DNA from: Planctomycetota bacterium
GTDB lineage: Bacteria > Planctomycetota > Phycisphaerae > Phycisphaerales > UBA5793
Assembly: GCA_963205185.1 (NCBI GenBank)
Contig: CAUJHZ010000034.1
Location: forward strand, 1-64,000
DNA: 64,000 bases
Direction: 5' to 3'
Shown here: positions 33,434 to 41,896 of the stretch, piece by piece
How positions within the stretch are numbered: position 1 is the stretch's first letter
Layout of the letters: each line of letters begins with the position of its first letter
The notes under the pieces: model-generated
Database searches by the model: none
What the model saw: only the letters and a program-made list of their open reading frames with translations
What the model was told of the DNA's origin: nothing
Position numbers and translations under genes: made by a program

Positions 33434-34729
33434 TTACTGCCCGTCCACGGTCAGCTGCACGCCGCTGCCGGTGCGGTTGCGGGCGATGATGTCCACGCCG
33501 CTGCCGAGTTCGCCGATTGGATCGGGCGGGATGATGTCCACGACTTTTTCGCCGAGTTTCGCTTCGCCGCGCTGGACACGCTGCTCGAAGACTTTGCACT
33601 CGTGCAGCAGGCGTTCGAGAATCTCCTCTTCGGGAATGTTGGCGACCTTTTCGCCCTGCACGTAGATGATGCCGCGCCGGTCGCCGGCGAAGATCGCCAC
33701 ATCGGCGCCTTCCGCTTCGCCCGGGCCGTTGACGACGCAGCCCATGACCGCAATCTTGATGGGCAGCACAATTTCCTCGGCGAGTTTGCGGCGAACATCC
33801 TGCACGAGTTGATAGAGATCGACCTGAATGCGCCCGCAAGTGGGGCAGGCGATGAGTTCAGCGCCCTTGCGCTCGCGCAGGCCGAGGCAATAGAGCATCT
33901 CCAGGCCGTCCTGAACTTCGAAGACCGAGTCGTTGGCGTAACTGATGCGGATCGTGTCGCCGATGCCGTTGGCCAGCAGGGTGCCGATGCCGATCACGCT
34001 GCGCACGGCGCCGGTCTCGCGCGGGCCGGCGTGGGTGACGCCCAGGTGCAGCGGGTAGTCGAAGCGCTCGCTGATGGCGGTGTACGCGTCGATGACCACG
34101 GCCGGGTCGATCGACTTGGCGCTGATGACCACGTCGTGGAAGTCGCGCTCTTCGAAGATCTCGAGGTACTCTTCGAGTTTGGCGACCATGATGGCGATCA
34201 GGCGGCCGTGCTTCTGGTCGGAGAAGAACTCGCCGAGTTCCTTGAGGCGCTTGTGCTTGTCTTTGCGCTCGATGATCGAGCCTTCGTTGACGCCGACGCG
34301 GATGGGCAGGCGGCGCTCCTTGCACGCGTCGATCACGGCGTTGACCTGGTCGCGATCGGAGATGTTGCCGGGGTTGAGGCGGATCTTGTGCACGCCCGCT
34401 TCGATGGCTTCGAGGGCCCGCTTGTAGTGGAAGTGCACGTCGGCGACGATGGGCACGCGCGTCTGGTTGAGAATCTCAGGCAGCGCCTGTGTGTCAACGC
34501 GCTCGGGCACAGCCACGCGGACCATGTCGGCCCCGGCCGCGGCGAGGCGGTTGATCTCGGTGACGCAGGCGTCGATGTCGTAGGTGTAGCCGGCGGTCAT
34601 GGTCTGGACGGACACGGGGGCCGGCTCGGTGGTCCGGCCTTGCGCATCGGGCAGACCGCCGCCGATGCGGACGACGCCGACGCGCTCATCGCCGACGGAG
34701 ACCTGGCGTGTTGGACGACGCTTGTTCAT
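33434..34729 (-). CDS. ispG: 4-hydroxy-3-methylbut-2-enyl-diphosphate synthase
   Basis: 431 residues. The TIM-barrel N-terminal domain has SVQTMTAGYTYDID, DMVRVAVPE, PIVADVHFHYK and KIRLNPGNI. The [4Fe-4S] domain has CPTCGR (around residue 295) and CVVNGPGE (around 330), giving the Cys ligands. Length and order fit the standard bacterial enzyme without the plant-type insert. It converts ME-cPP to HMBPP in the MEP isoprenoid pathway in the cytoplasm, using reduced ferredoxin or flavodoxin. Its stop lies just beyond the REP-like pair, and the gene is followed closely upstream by the nucleotidyltransferase (9 bases apart, same strand). Confidence 0.97.
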   Translation of the reverse strand: MNKRRPTRQVSVGDERVGVVRIGGGLPDAQGRTTEPAPVSVQTMTAGYTYDIDACVTEINRLAAAGADMVRVAVPERVDTQALPEILNQTRVPIVADVHFHYKRALEAIEAGVHKIRLNPGNISDRDQVNAVIDACKERRLPIRVGVNEGSIIERKDKHKRLKELGEFFSDQKHGRLIAIMVAKLEEYLEIFEERDFHDVVISAKSIDPAVVIDAYTAISERFDYPLHLGVTHAGPRETGAVRSVIGIGTLLANGIGDTIRISYANDSVFEVQDGLEMLYCLGLRERKGAELIACPTCGRIQVDLYQLVQDVRRKLAEEIVLPIKIAVMGCVVNGPGEAEGADVAIFAGDRRGIIYVQGEKVANIPEEEILERLLHECKVFEQRVQRGEAKLGEKVVDIIPPDPIGELGSGVDIIARNRTGSGVQLTVDGQ

Positions 34730-34738
34730 GGGCGGATT

Positions 34739-35233
34739 CTAGGACGGCCGTTGCCCTTCACTGAGTTGCTGGCGGATCGCGTCCAGTTCAATCGCCGCCC
34801 GCAAATCGCGCGGCCGACCGAGGCTGCGTTTGGCGTGAATGAGAGCGTCGATGTTGAGAACCCGACACCGCACCTCACCGAAGCGGGTATCAACGGCTTG
34901 CGAGGCCACCTCTTCAAAGCTTCCGAATCCCGCGACTTCTCCAAGGATGTCGAGGATTCCCAGTTCGGTCACCAGATACAGATTCTTGAAGTGAACCAGC
35001 TGTTCCGCGCGTTCAGTCAGCGGCGGGCGGCGCGGAGTCGATCGCCACCGTGGATCGAGACCGTCGAGAGCGGCCAGAAGCGCCTGCATGTTGCGCAAGT
35101 TGAGTGGAGCGCAGACATCGAGATCCTCTGTGACCAGGCTGCAACCGTGCATCACGCAGGCTACGCCGCCGACGATCACGTACTCAAAGTGATGATCAGT
35201 CAGGCGATTGATCAGGTCGAGGGTCGAAGCCAT
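34739..35233 (-). CDS. nucleotidyltransferase-fold protein (AbiEii/DUF6036-like)
   Basis: 164 residues. YVIVGGVACVMHG, then SLVTEDLDVCAPL, is the Pol-beta-type Gly-Gly ... Thr-x-Asp-Leu-Asp active-site pattern. RCRVLNIDALIHAKRSLGRP gives the helix that carries the usual Lys-x-x-x-x-Arg. It transfers a nucleotide to an unknown acceptor. Its start overlaps the end of the small gene at 35196-35414 by 38 bases, the arrangement of many two-gene toxin-antitoxin and nucleotidyltransferase modules. It may be co-transcribed with ispG, whose start is 9 bases past its stop. Confidence 0.8.
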   Translation of the reverse strand: MASTLDLINRLTDHHFEYVIVGGVACVMHGCSLVTEDLDVCAPLNLRNMQALLAALDGLDPRWRSTPRRPPLTERAEQLVHFKNLYLVTELGILDILGEVAGFGSFEEVASQAVDTRFGEVRCRVLNIDALIHAKRSLGRPRDLRAAIELDAIRQQLSEGQRPS

Positions 35234-35414
35234 AGAACTCCCGGCCGGCGGCGCGGGCCGCGCGGATCAGTTCCAGCGCCTGGTCGTGCCGCCGCAGGCG
35301 CTCCAGAGGCGTGAGCGAGAGGAGGTATCCGGTCAACGTGAGATCGATGCCGTAGGCCATGGCCGCCTGGATGGCGTCTGGATGAGGCGGATGTGCATCG
35401 GGTGTCTCAGGCAT
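35196..35414 (-). CDS. small protein paired with a nucleotidyltransferase
   Basis: 72 residues from ATG 35414. Two helical stretches, DAIQAAMAYGIDLTLTGYLL and SLTPLERLRRHDQALELIRA, followed by a short Arg/Ala tail ending in EFYGFDPRPDQSPD. The Thr-Pro-x-Glu-Arg-Leu-x-x-His/Asp pattern recurs in small proteins encoded just before nucleotidyltransferase genes in diverse bacteria. It overlaps the downstream gene by 38 bases, implying translational coupling. It probably acts as the partner or antitoxin, but this is inferred from layout. Confidence 0.7.
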   Translation of the reverse strand: MPETPDAHPPHPDAIQAAMAYGIDLTLTGYLLSLTPLERLRRHDQALELIRAARAAGREFYGFDPRPDQSPD

Positions 35415-35569
35415 CAGCGAATGATACGGCTCGCGACCGAAGATGGTGCCTCAGCGCGGCGGCCGGGCGACCAGCCACATGTTGTCGCTGGTCGGCGGAC
35501 GGTCGAGGGCTCTGAAGCGGAGGATGTCGAATCCGCCGCGCCGGCTACTGTTGCGGTACGATTCCGGCG

Positions 35570-36820
35570 ATGGGTTTCGACGCCATCGAACTCGTGATGG
35601 AGATCGAGGATGAGTTCCGAATCGTCCTGGAGCAGGACGATGTGGCGCACGTCGTCACCGTCGGACAGCTCGTCGAAGTGGTCGAGAAGAAAATGTCGCC
35701 TGAAGGTCGGCGCCGGACTGGCGCAGCCTTCTACCGAGCCAGGCAGATCATTGCCGACTCGGTGCTGATCGACAAGCGCGTGATTCGACCGCACACTGAT
35801 CTTCGCCCGCTTATCCCGCCTAACCAGGTTGCGGGCGTGTGGGATGATCTGCGCGATGCGGGCTTTCGCCTCCCGGCCCTGTCCCTGTCGAAGTTGGGTG
35901 TTGCCATGTTTCTTGCAGTGTGGATCACGTTGACCGCCATCGGCGTGAAGGGGATGCTCGCATTGTCAAGCTGGAGTTGCCTGGGTGCGTTGGCGGGGTA
36001 CGCCATGCTGTTCTTCGGCTGGTTGCCGTCTTATTGGCTGGTTTGTGCGGCTTCACGACCAAGCCTGGTTCCCTCCGTGCGAGCCCTGCCTCCTTCGTAT
36101 TCGACCGCCGGCGCGTTAGCGCGGCGCTGGTCGCCATCATCGTCGGGGGAGTCAGATTCCGAACGTTATCGAGACGCAGATGCGACGCTGGAGTTCGGTT
36201 CAGCGGTCCCCGACGATCCTGATCTCTCGGAGAAGGCTCTCGATCAACTGAAGGCGGTCATTTGTGAAATGTCCGGGGCTGCCCGCGCCGAGGTGCACGA
36301 CACCTACCGACTCAGCGAGATCCTCCCACGGCGCACTCGATGGGCGTTCTGTGATGTGCTCAAGCAGCGTGGGGCTCCTGTCCTGCCGTTGCAATTGAAT
36401 GCCTGGGTTCGCTCATTCATCGCCTTGCCGCTTCTGCTCATCGGGCTCGCGCTCGTCGCTGGCTCGCTGTGGATGATGCTGCTTCTGGCCGATGCCGGGT
36501 GGTTTGGCATGGCGGCAGTGGTCGCCATTGCCGGCTTGTCGCTGGCGGTGTTTCTGGCGTCCCTGGCGCACGGCGGTCTGGCTGCATTCGGGCGAAAGCG
36601 CCGCATCGCATGGCTGGTGAGCGAGTTCCCCAAGGAGTGGACAACCCTGCTTTCCACCGCTCGTTGGCTCGCCGATCATGGCTGGCCCTTCACGGCTCCT
36701 CACGTCGATGTCAGGAGTCGAAGCGTCGCCCGACGCATCAGAGAACTGGTGGCGGATCAGGTCGGAGTTCCGTTGGACAGAGTGCAGCTGGAGTCGAAGC
36801 TGGTGGACCTGCTGGATTAG
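35570..36820 (+). CDS. membrane protein built of degenerate acyl-carrier-like modules
   Basis: 416 residues. Residues 2-42 read like helices II-IV of an acyl carrier protein: GFDAIELVMEIEDEF, then TVGQLVEVVEKKM, but the phosphopantetheine Ser is Ala5. Two similar modules follow, 57-108 (RQIIADSVLIDKR ... GVWDDLRDAGFRLPALSLS) and 223-278 (LDQLKAVICEMSGAARAEV ... FCDVLKQRGAPVLPLQL). Each is followed by a two-helix membrane hairpin (108-128 and 136-160; 281-303 and 311-334). Residues 386-416 (VARRIRELVADQVGVPLDRV) resemble carrier helix I and stop just where the Ser motif would begin. An in-frame stop at 35513 rules out a longer N-terminus. Function unknown. Confidence 0.75.
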   Translation: MGFDAIELVMEIEDEFRIVLEQDDVAHVVTVGQLVEVVEKKMSPEGRRRTGAAFYRARQIIADSVLIDKRVIRPHTDLRPLIPPNQVAGVWDDLRDAGFRLPALSLSKLGVAMFLAVWITLTAIGVKGMLALSSWSCLGALAGYAMLFFGWLPSYWLVCAASRPSLVPSVRALPPSYSTAGALARRWSPSSSGESDSERYRDADATLEFGSAVPDDPDLSEKALDQLKAVICEMSGAARAEVHDTYRLSEILPRRTRWAFCDVLKQRGAPVLPLQLNAWVRSFIALPLLLIGLALVAGSLWMMLLLADAGWFGMAAVVAIAGLSLAVFLASLAHGGLAAFGRKRRIAWLVSEFPKEWTTLLSTARWLADHGWPFTAPHVDVRSRSVARRIRELVADQVGVPLDRVQLESKLVDLLD

Positions 36821-37698
36821 CTGCCGGCACTGCTGGCGCCGGACGCTTCTCGGGCACTTGACGAAGCGTTCGTAAACAGACACCGATCCGGTCGCTGGGC
36901 GGCCGTGGTCTTCAGCCGCATCCACGGCGTTGGGCGGTCGTGGGCCGAGATGACCAGCTTGGCGCGCAGGTGCGGGGCCGATTCGTAGAGGGCCTCGATC
37001 CGCTGCGGGTCGTTGCACTGGCGCGACAGGTGGATGAGACAGATCGACTGCAGCCGCGACGTGGTTGCAATGCGCTGCACGGCTTCGAAGGACTGCTCGT
37101 TGGAGAGATGCCCCTTGCCGCCCATGATGCGGCGCTTGAGCAAGATCGGCCGGTCCGACTCGCGCTGCATCACCGGGCAGTAGTTGCTCTCGAAGGCGAG
37201 CACGTCGAGGTTGGTAAAGTGGTCGAACAGATCCGCGGGCACCGCGCCGAGATCAGTGGCAAAGCCGATCGAGCCGGACTGTGAGTCGAAGCGGTAGCCG
37301 ACCGTGCCGTGCTCATCGTGGGCGAAGTGCACGGGGCGAACGCGCACGCCCTCGGCGAGGTCGAATGCGGTGTGAAAGCAGTCGCAGCGCATGACGGTCG
37401 CGCCGCAGCGGTGGGCCCACGAGCGGTGGTGCCGGTGGAAGCGCAGCGTGATGCCGTACTTGCGGCTGGCGTTGATCCAGCCCTGGTAGAAGTGATCCGA
37501 GTCGAAGTGCGTGATGAGCGCGGCCTGCACGTCGGTGAGGCGCAGGCCGACATGCCCGAGCCGGCGGCCGGTCTCGCGCGGGCTCAGGCCGAGATCGATG
37601 AGCGTGACGGTGCGCTGCCCGGCGGGATCTTCGCACACGAGCACGCTGCAGTTGCCCGTGGACCCGCTGCCGAGCACGCACAGCGACATCCGTGTCAT
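36817..37698 (-). CDS. MBL-fold metallo-hydrolase, YycJ/WalJ-like
   Basis: 293 residues from ATG 37698 with GGAGGA upstream (ATG 37689 is also possible). SLCVLGSGSTGNCSVLV is the usual YycJ opening, then LITHFDSDHFYQG, VHFAHDEHGTVGY, IGFATDLGAVP, LAFESNYC and SICLIHLSRQCNDP. The standard His-x-His-x-Asp-His motif reads His-Phe-Asp-Ser-Asp-His, so the second His is Asp. YycJ-type enzymes are thought to act as exonucleases in DNA repair. The 3' end overlaps the convergent carrier-like gene by four bases. The C-terminal 30 residues are Ser/Ala-rich. Confidence 0.87.
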   Translation of the reverse strand: MTRMSLCVLGSGSTGNCSVLVCEDPAGQRTVTLIDLGLSPRETGRRLGHVGLRLTDVQAALITHFDSDHFYQGWINASRKYGITLRFHRHHRSWAHRCGATVMRCDCFHTAFDLAEGVRVRPVHFAHDEHGTVGYRFDSQSGSIGFATDLGAVPADLFDHFTNLDVLAFESNYCPVMQRESDRPILLKRRIMGGKGHLSNEQSFEAVQRIATTSRLQSICLIHLSRQCNDPQRIEALYESAPHLRAKLVISAHDRPTPWMRLKTTAAQRPDRCLFTNASSSAREASGASSAGS

Positions 37699-37863
37699 GT
37701 GGCGTGTCCTCCGTGGGTGCAGGGTACTCGGCGGGCCATTCGGGTCAACGTCCGAGTGGGGGAAACCGCCTTGAAATCGGGCCGGCCAGTCGTGTTTCTG
37801 AGGGTGAGGCGCCGCACCGGGTTACACTGATGGTAAGCCGAGTGCGGCGATAGAGGAGCGATC

Positions 37864-39474
37864 ATGGTGCGTTCACAATCGGGCGATCGGTGTGTCAGCA
37901 GCGGTTTGGTCCGAGGCTCGGCCGTGGCGGTGTTGGTCCTGGGCCTTCTCGCGGCTCCGGCAATCGGTCAGGGCGGACTCCCGGCGTGGATCGAGCCGCC
38001 GGAGGGGTCGGTGCGGTTTGGAATGTGCGTCGCCTCGGGTGACGACGTCACGGGCGATGGAATTGATGACATCATCGTTGCTGACCCGGCGTATGAGTCG
38101 CAGATCGGCCGAACTGGAAGGTGGTTTGTCTGGAACGGCGCTACGCGCGAGCTGCATTGGTCAGTTATCGGGCAGGATGTTCTGCGAAGTCACTGGCAGG
38201 GGGCGGACAACCATGCTGCGGCGGCATTCATCGACGACCTGGATGGCGACGACGTTCCCGATGTGTTGATCGGTCATGTCGGCGCGCTCGGCACGCGCGG
38301 CTTGGCGCAGGTGTATTCAGGCCGAACGGGCGAAGTGCTCTGGCGCGTGGAGGGCGAGAGCACTCAGGATCACCTTGGCATCGATGTGGCGCGCGTCGGA
38401 GATCTGAATGGAGACGAGGCGCGCGAATTTGCAGTGGTGACTCCTGGTACTTGGGAGGTGCACCTCTACTCCGGTGCTGATGGCGCACTCGTTCGAGTCG
38501 ACACGGTTACCGCCGCGCGTCGAGTGCGCAACGCTGGAGATGTCAATGGCGATGGCGTGGCGGACATGGTGGTCGGTTGCTACGTTCTGGGTGGGGGCCA
38601 AGGCATCCGAATGTACTCGGGTCTGACGGGAGAACTACTGTGGTACGCCGCCCGTCAGATCGGCTATATCTGGGAGGACTTCGGCTATAACCTGGCGGCC
38701 GGGCATGATCTCGGTGGTGATGGCATTCCGGACATTTTCGCAACGGGCACGAAGCGTGGCTGGGTTCACATCGTGTCAGGAGCGACGGGAGCGGTTTCGT
38801 CGATGGACCTTGGATCGGCCACACAAGTTTCCTGGATCGGTATGGGCGATCTCAACAGTGACGGACGAGTAGAGCCCATCGCAGGTTACTTTTCCGGATC
38901 CAACGGTCTGCCAGTCCGCCTCAAGGTATTTGATCACCTCCCGGGCCCCGATCCGATCGAACGCCTCGTCTACACAGTCGATTGGACCGCAGTCGCAAAC
39001 GGATCGATCTGGGGAACTGAGATGGCAGTCGCAGACGTGAACGGCGACGGGTGCGATGATCTCATCCTCGGCAGCGATAACAACACTGGCGTGCACATCG
39101 TTGGCGGTTCGCCGATGCTCTTCGGACACGATTACGACACCTATGCCGGGTTTGGCAAACGCGAGGTGCAGCGCGGCACGCTCGCGAGGTTCGCCGCGTT
39201 CGGCAACGCGCCCGGCCGGCCCGTTCGCCTGGTCGCCTCGACTCGCGGCAACGGCTGCACGTTCATCCGCCAACTGGGCATCTGCATCGACCTCGACCGG
39301 CCGTTCCAGCAGATCGGCCAGTCAATGGTGGGTGAGGATGGCTTTGCGCGATTCTCGATTGCCGTGCCGCCCGGCACGCCCCTCGGGCCCGTCTGGCTGC
39401 AGTGCCTCGACGTCAACTTCCCCGGCCGCGGGCCGACGACGTCGAACGTCATGAAGATCCAGATCGTCGAATGA
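37864..39474 (+). CDS. secreted FG-GAP/VCBS-repeat protein with a shared-type C-terminal domain
   Basis: 536 residues; ATG with AGGAGCG upstream. The signal peptide ends near AVAVLVLGLLAAPAIGQ. The body has repeated Ca-binding FG-GAP motifs: GDDVTGDGIDDIIV, DDLDGDDVPDVLIG, GDLNGDEAREFAVV, GDVNGDGVADMVVG, ADVNGDGCDDLILG, folding as an integrin-alpha-like beta-propeller. The last 100 residues (AGFGKREVQRGTLARFAAFG to a final PTTSNVMKIQIVE) match the C-terminal domain of the carboxypeptidase at 12141. Probable surface or matrix protein; ligand unknown. Confidence 0.87.
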   Translation: MVRSQSGDRCVSSGLVRGSAVAVLVLGLLAAPAIGQGGLPAWIEPPEGSVRFGMCVASGDDVTGDGIDDIIVADPAYESQIGRTGRWFVWNGATRELHWSVIGQDVLRSHWQGADNHAAAAFIDDLDGDDVPDVLIGHVGALGTRGLAQVYSGRTGEVLWRVEGESTQDHLGIDVARVGDLNGDEAREFAVVTPGTWEVHLYSGADGALVRVDTVTAARRVRNAGDVNGDGVADMVVGCYVLGGGQGIRMYSGLTGELLWYAARQIGYIWEDFGYNLAAGHDLGGDGIPDIFATGTKRGWVHIVSGATGAVSSMDLGSATQVSWIGMGDLNSDGRVEPIAGYFSGSNGLPVRLKVFDHLPGPDPIERLVYTVDWTAVANGSIWGTEMAVADVNGDGCDDLILGSDNNTGVHIVGGSPMLFGHDYDTYAGFGKREVQRGTLARFAAFGNAPGRPVRLVASTRGNGCTFIRQLGICIDLDRPFQQIGQSMVGEDGFARFSIAVPPGTPLGPVWLQCLDVNFPGRGPTTSNVMKIQIVE

Positions 39475-39509
39475 CACTAAAGAGTCGCGGCGCTGCTGAT
39501 GCGCGTCGG

Positions 39510-40349
39510 TCAATCGCGCACCGCCGCCAGGTCGTCGGCTTCGATCATTTCGCGCGAGGCCTTGCCCGGTTCGAGTTCCGCGAGCGGCCCGGGGTGCGCC
39601 TGGAGAAACGCGAGCGTCTCCGCGACGACGGTCGATTCGGCCGCACGCTCTTTGAGCGCCTCGACCATGAACGGGCGCGTGTTGCGCGAGAGGAACAGCG
39701 TGCGGAAGATCCACTTCACCTGATCGATCTCATCGCGACTCATACCCGAGCGGCGCAGGCCGACGATGTTGATCCCGCCGACGGTGCGCAAGGAACGAGT
39801 GATCATGAAAGGAGGGACGTGTCGCGTGATGCCGACCGTGCCGGAGACGAAGGCCAGTCGCCCGACGGCGACTTTCTGCGCGACGCCAGAGCAGCCCCCG
39901 AGATTCACGCCGTCATAGATCACCGCATGACCTCCCACGAGCGCGTTGTTGGCGAAGATGCAGCGATTGCCCACCTGTGCATCGTGCCCGGCGTGCGAGC
40001 CAACCATCAACATGTTGTTGTTGCCGATGCGCGTCGGAATGGTCTCGGAAGTCGCGCGGTGGATCGTCACGTGTTCGCGGAAGATGTTGCCGTCGCCGAT
40101 GACCGTGCCGGCTCCGGCTCGCGACGGGTCGAATTTGTAATCCTGCGGCTCGAAGCCGATGCAGGTGAAGGGGTAGATGCGGTTGCCGGCGCCGATGGTC
40201 AGCGGGCCGCGCAGGAAGTTGTAGCCCATCAGGACCGTGCCCGGGCCGATGGTGATGCGGCCTTCGAGGCGGCAGGCGACGCCGATCTCGACGTCATCCG
40301 CCAGTTCCACTTCGGGCCCGATGACCGCGCTGGGATCGATTCGTTTCAT
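39510..40349 (-). CDS. lpxA: acyl-ACP--UDP-N-acetylglucosamine O-acyltransferase
   Basis: 279 residues, slightly longer than the usual 260-270. Left-handed beta-helix hexapeptide repeats fill residues 1-190 (VIGPEVELADDVEIG, TIGPGTVLMG, VIGDGNIFREHVTIH). NNMLMVGSHAGHDAQVGN carries the catalytic His of LpxA, and GLRRSGMSRDEIDQVK begins the C-terminal helical domain. It adds a 3-hydroxyacyl chain to UDP-GlcNAc, the first step of lipid A synthesis, so the organism makes lipid A-type LPS. Divergent from lipB with 41 bases between starts. Confidence 0.95.
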   Translation of the reverse strand: MKRIDPSAVIGPEVELADDVEIGVACRLEGRITIGPGTVLMGYNFLRGPLTIGAGNRIYPFTCIGFEPQDYKFDPSRAGAGTVIGDGNIFREHVTIHRATSETIPTRIGNNNMLMVGSHAGHDAQVGNRCIFANNALVGGHAVIYDGVNLGGCSGVAQKVAVGRLAFVSGTVGITRHVPPFMITRSLRTVGGINIVGLRRSGMSRDEIDQVKWIFRTLFLSRNTRPFMVEALKERAAESTVVAETLAFLQAHPGPLAELEPGKASREMIEADDLAAVRD

Positions 40350-40390
40350 AGCCTGAATCGTAGTCGCGCAGGTTCGCTCTACAATCGCCC

Positions 40391-41143
40391 GTGCCGGTGC
40401 AGGCGGGCAGCGCGGGAGCGGAACTGGAGGTCATCGACCTCGGGCGCATGCGCTACGCGCGGGCATATCAGCAGCAGATTCGCCGGCGCGATGCCCTGCT
40501 GGCGGCCCGGCAGCGGGGGCAGGCTGACGGGGTCATGTTCCTGCTGCTCGTCGAGCATGAGCCGGTCATCACCGTCAGCCGCCGGCCGGGTGCCGGCCGG
40601 CACCTCATTGCGCCGCCGGCCGAACTGGCCCGGCTGGGCATCGAAGTCTGCGAGACCGATCGCGGCGGCGACATCACTTACCACGGGCCGGGCCAACTCG
40701 TCGTCTATCCCATTCTCGATCTTCAGCGGCTCGGGCTGGGGGTGGCGGCGTACATGCGCTGGCTCGAGGGCATCGTGATCGTCGTCCTGGCGCGCTTTGG
40801 CGTGCGGGGGCATCGGGACGCCTGCGCGACGGGCGTGTGGGTCGGCGGCGCAGGAGATTCGTGCGGCGGGGGCGGCGTGGACGGCGGGGGCGGCGGCGGG
40901 GCAAAGATCTGCGCCCTGGGCATCCGCGTCGGGCGGTGGATCACGATGCACGGCCTGGCGCTGAACGTATCGACGGATCTCGATCACTTTCGCACGATCG
41001 TGCCGTGCGGCCTGGCGGACAGGACGGTGACGAGTCTGCGGCAACTGCTCGGCGACGCGGCGCCGTCGATGGATCAAGTGAAGGCTGCGATGGTGGAAGA
41101 GTTCAGCGCGGCGATCAGGGCGTGCGCGGCGCCGGCTCGCTGA
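40391..41143 (+). CDS. lipB: octanoyltransferase LipB with a Gly-rich insertion
   Basis: 250 residues from GTG 40391. LVEHEPVITVSRRPGAGRHL, DRGGDITYHGPGQLVVYPIL (substrate pocket with His), KICALGIRVGRWITMHGLAL (catalytic Lys) and FRTIVPCGL (catalytic Cys) are all present. It moves the octanoyl group from ACP to lipoyl-dependent enzymes. Between GVWVGGAGDS and AKICALG lies a run of about 18 mostly Gly/Asp residues (CGGGGVDGGGGGG) not normal for LipB. Reading frame is kept. Its 3' end overlaps the convergent lipoprotein gene by 29 bases. Confidence 0.93.
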   Translation: MPVQAGSAGAELEVIDLGRMRYARAYQQQIRRRDALLAARQRGQADGVMFLLLVEHEPVITVSRRPGAGRHLIAPPAELARLGIEVCETDRGGDITYHGPGQLVVYPILDLQRLGLGVAAYMRWLEGIVIVVLARFGVRGHRDACATGVWVGGAGDSCGGGGVDGGGGGGAKICALGIRVGRWITMHGLALNVSTDLDHFRTIVPCGLADRTVTSLRQLLGDAAPSMDQVKAAMVEEFSAAIRACAAPAR

Positions 41144-41786
41144 CCTGCACGGTGGCGCCGGCCAAGGCGGCGATCCGCCTCTTGAGCCGCGACTCCATCC
41201 GCGCATCGCGCGCGATCGGCTCCCAGAACTGCGCGGTCATGCCGCGCTCGCGCAGCGCGGGGTCCACCGTTACGTTGCTCTTGCGCACCGCCATGGTGGG
41301 CACCTGCAGGCCCGGCCGGTGCGAGCGCTCGACAAAGCAGCGGACGTTGAGCACGAGCGTGCCGCGATGCTCTGCGGGCACGAAGAGGGGCTCGGCGGGG
41401 CTCACCTGGCCAAAGGGCGGCAGCGCGGCGGGGCCGGTCTCGGCCTCGACGCCGCCGACGGGCTCGAACTCGATGCGAACGATCCGCCGCTCGTATTGCA
41501 GTGTCGATTCGACCGCCTGGGCCACGGTTGAGTTGTCGCCTTTCCACGGCTCGAGAAAGCTGCTGGCGCTGCGCGGCCGGGTGGTGATGACGCCCAGCCG
41601 GCGGTCAATGCGGTCGAGCAGGAACTGCTCATCGCGCAGGGCGTCCACCGTCGCGTCGAATGCCGCGTCGTAATTGGCCGGCCGGACTTCGACTCGGGCG
41701 GGACCGCGCGAAGCGCAGCCGGTCATGCCGGCGGCGAGCATGAGCAGCAGAGCGATCGCGAGCAGGTTGAGCGGCCGTGCATCCAT
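41115..41786 (-). CDS. hypothetical lipoprotein
   Basis: About 223 residues from ATG 41786; upstream residues are not coding-like. Leader LNLLAIALLLMLAAGMTGC gives a lipobox (MTGC) near Cys24. The mature domain is alpha/beta: ANYDAAFDATVDALRDEQFL, IDRRLGVITTRPR, ERRIVRIEFEPVGG, GTLVLNVRCFVERSH. The order of a helix, a strand with a Val-Ile-x-Thr and paired strands resembles lipoproteins of BamC/LptE type, but no family is certain. It overlaps lipB at the 3' end by 29 bases. Confidence 0.7.
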   Translation of the reverse strand: MDARPLNLLAIALLLMLAAGMTGCASRGPARVEVRPANYDAAFDATVDALRDEQFLLDRIDRRLGVITTRPRSASSFLEPWKGDNSTVAQAVESTLQYERRIVRIEFEPVGGVEAETGPAALPPFGQVSPAEPLFVPAEHRGTLVLNVRCFVERSHRPGLQVPTMAVRKSNVTVDPALRERGMTAQFWEPIARDARMESRLKRRIAALAGATVQVSEPAPRTP

Positions 41787-41818
41787 CCGGCACAGCATAT
41801 GCGGGGAGAAGCGGCGAG

Positions 41819-41864
41819 GCATCAAGGGGTCGAGGGACGAGGATCAAGGCATCAAGGCATCAAG
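41819..41864 (+). repeat. short degenerate tandem repeat
   Basis: GCATCAAG occurs at 41819-41826, 41849-41856 and 41857-41864, with a related ATCAAG at 41843. It lies in the gap between two minus-strand genes; no function is suggested. Confidence 0.6.
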
Positions 41865-41896
41865 CGAGCGACGCAACTCCATCACCCACTCACCCC

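Noticed and set aside
33299-35314. A 671-codon open frame on the plus strand opposite ispG and the nucleotidyltransferase pair
   Set aside because: Antisense frame caused by GC-rich third positions; no domain motif, and the minus-strand genes have clear family motifs.
39490-39760. Frameshift at the end of the FG-GAP gene or in lpxA
   Set aside because: Both reading frames end and begin cleanly with complete domain motifs.
41819-41864. CRISPR-like repeats
   Set aside because: Units of 8 bases with no regular spacers and no cas genes; a simple tandem repeat only.
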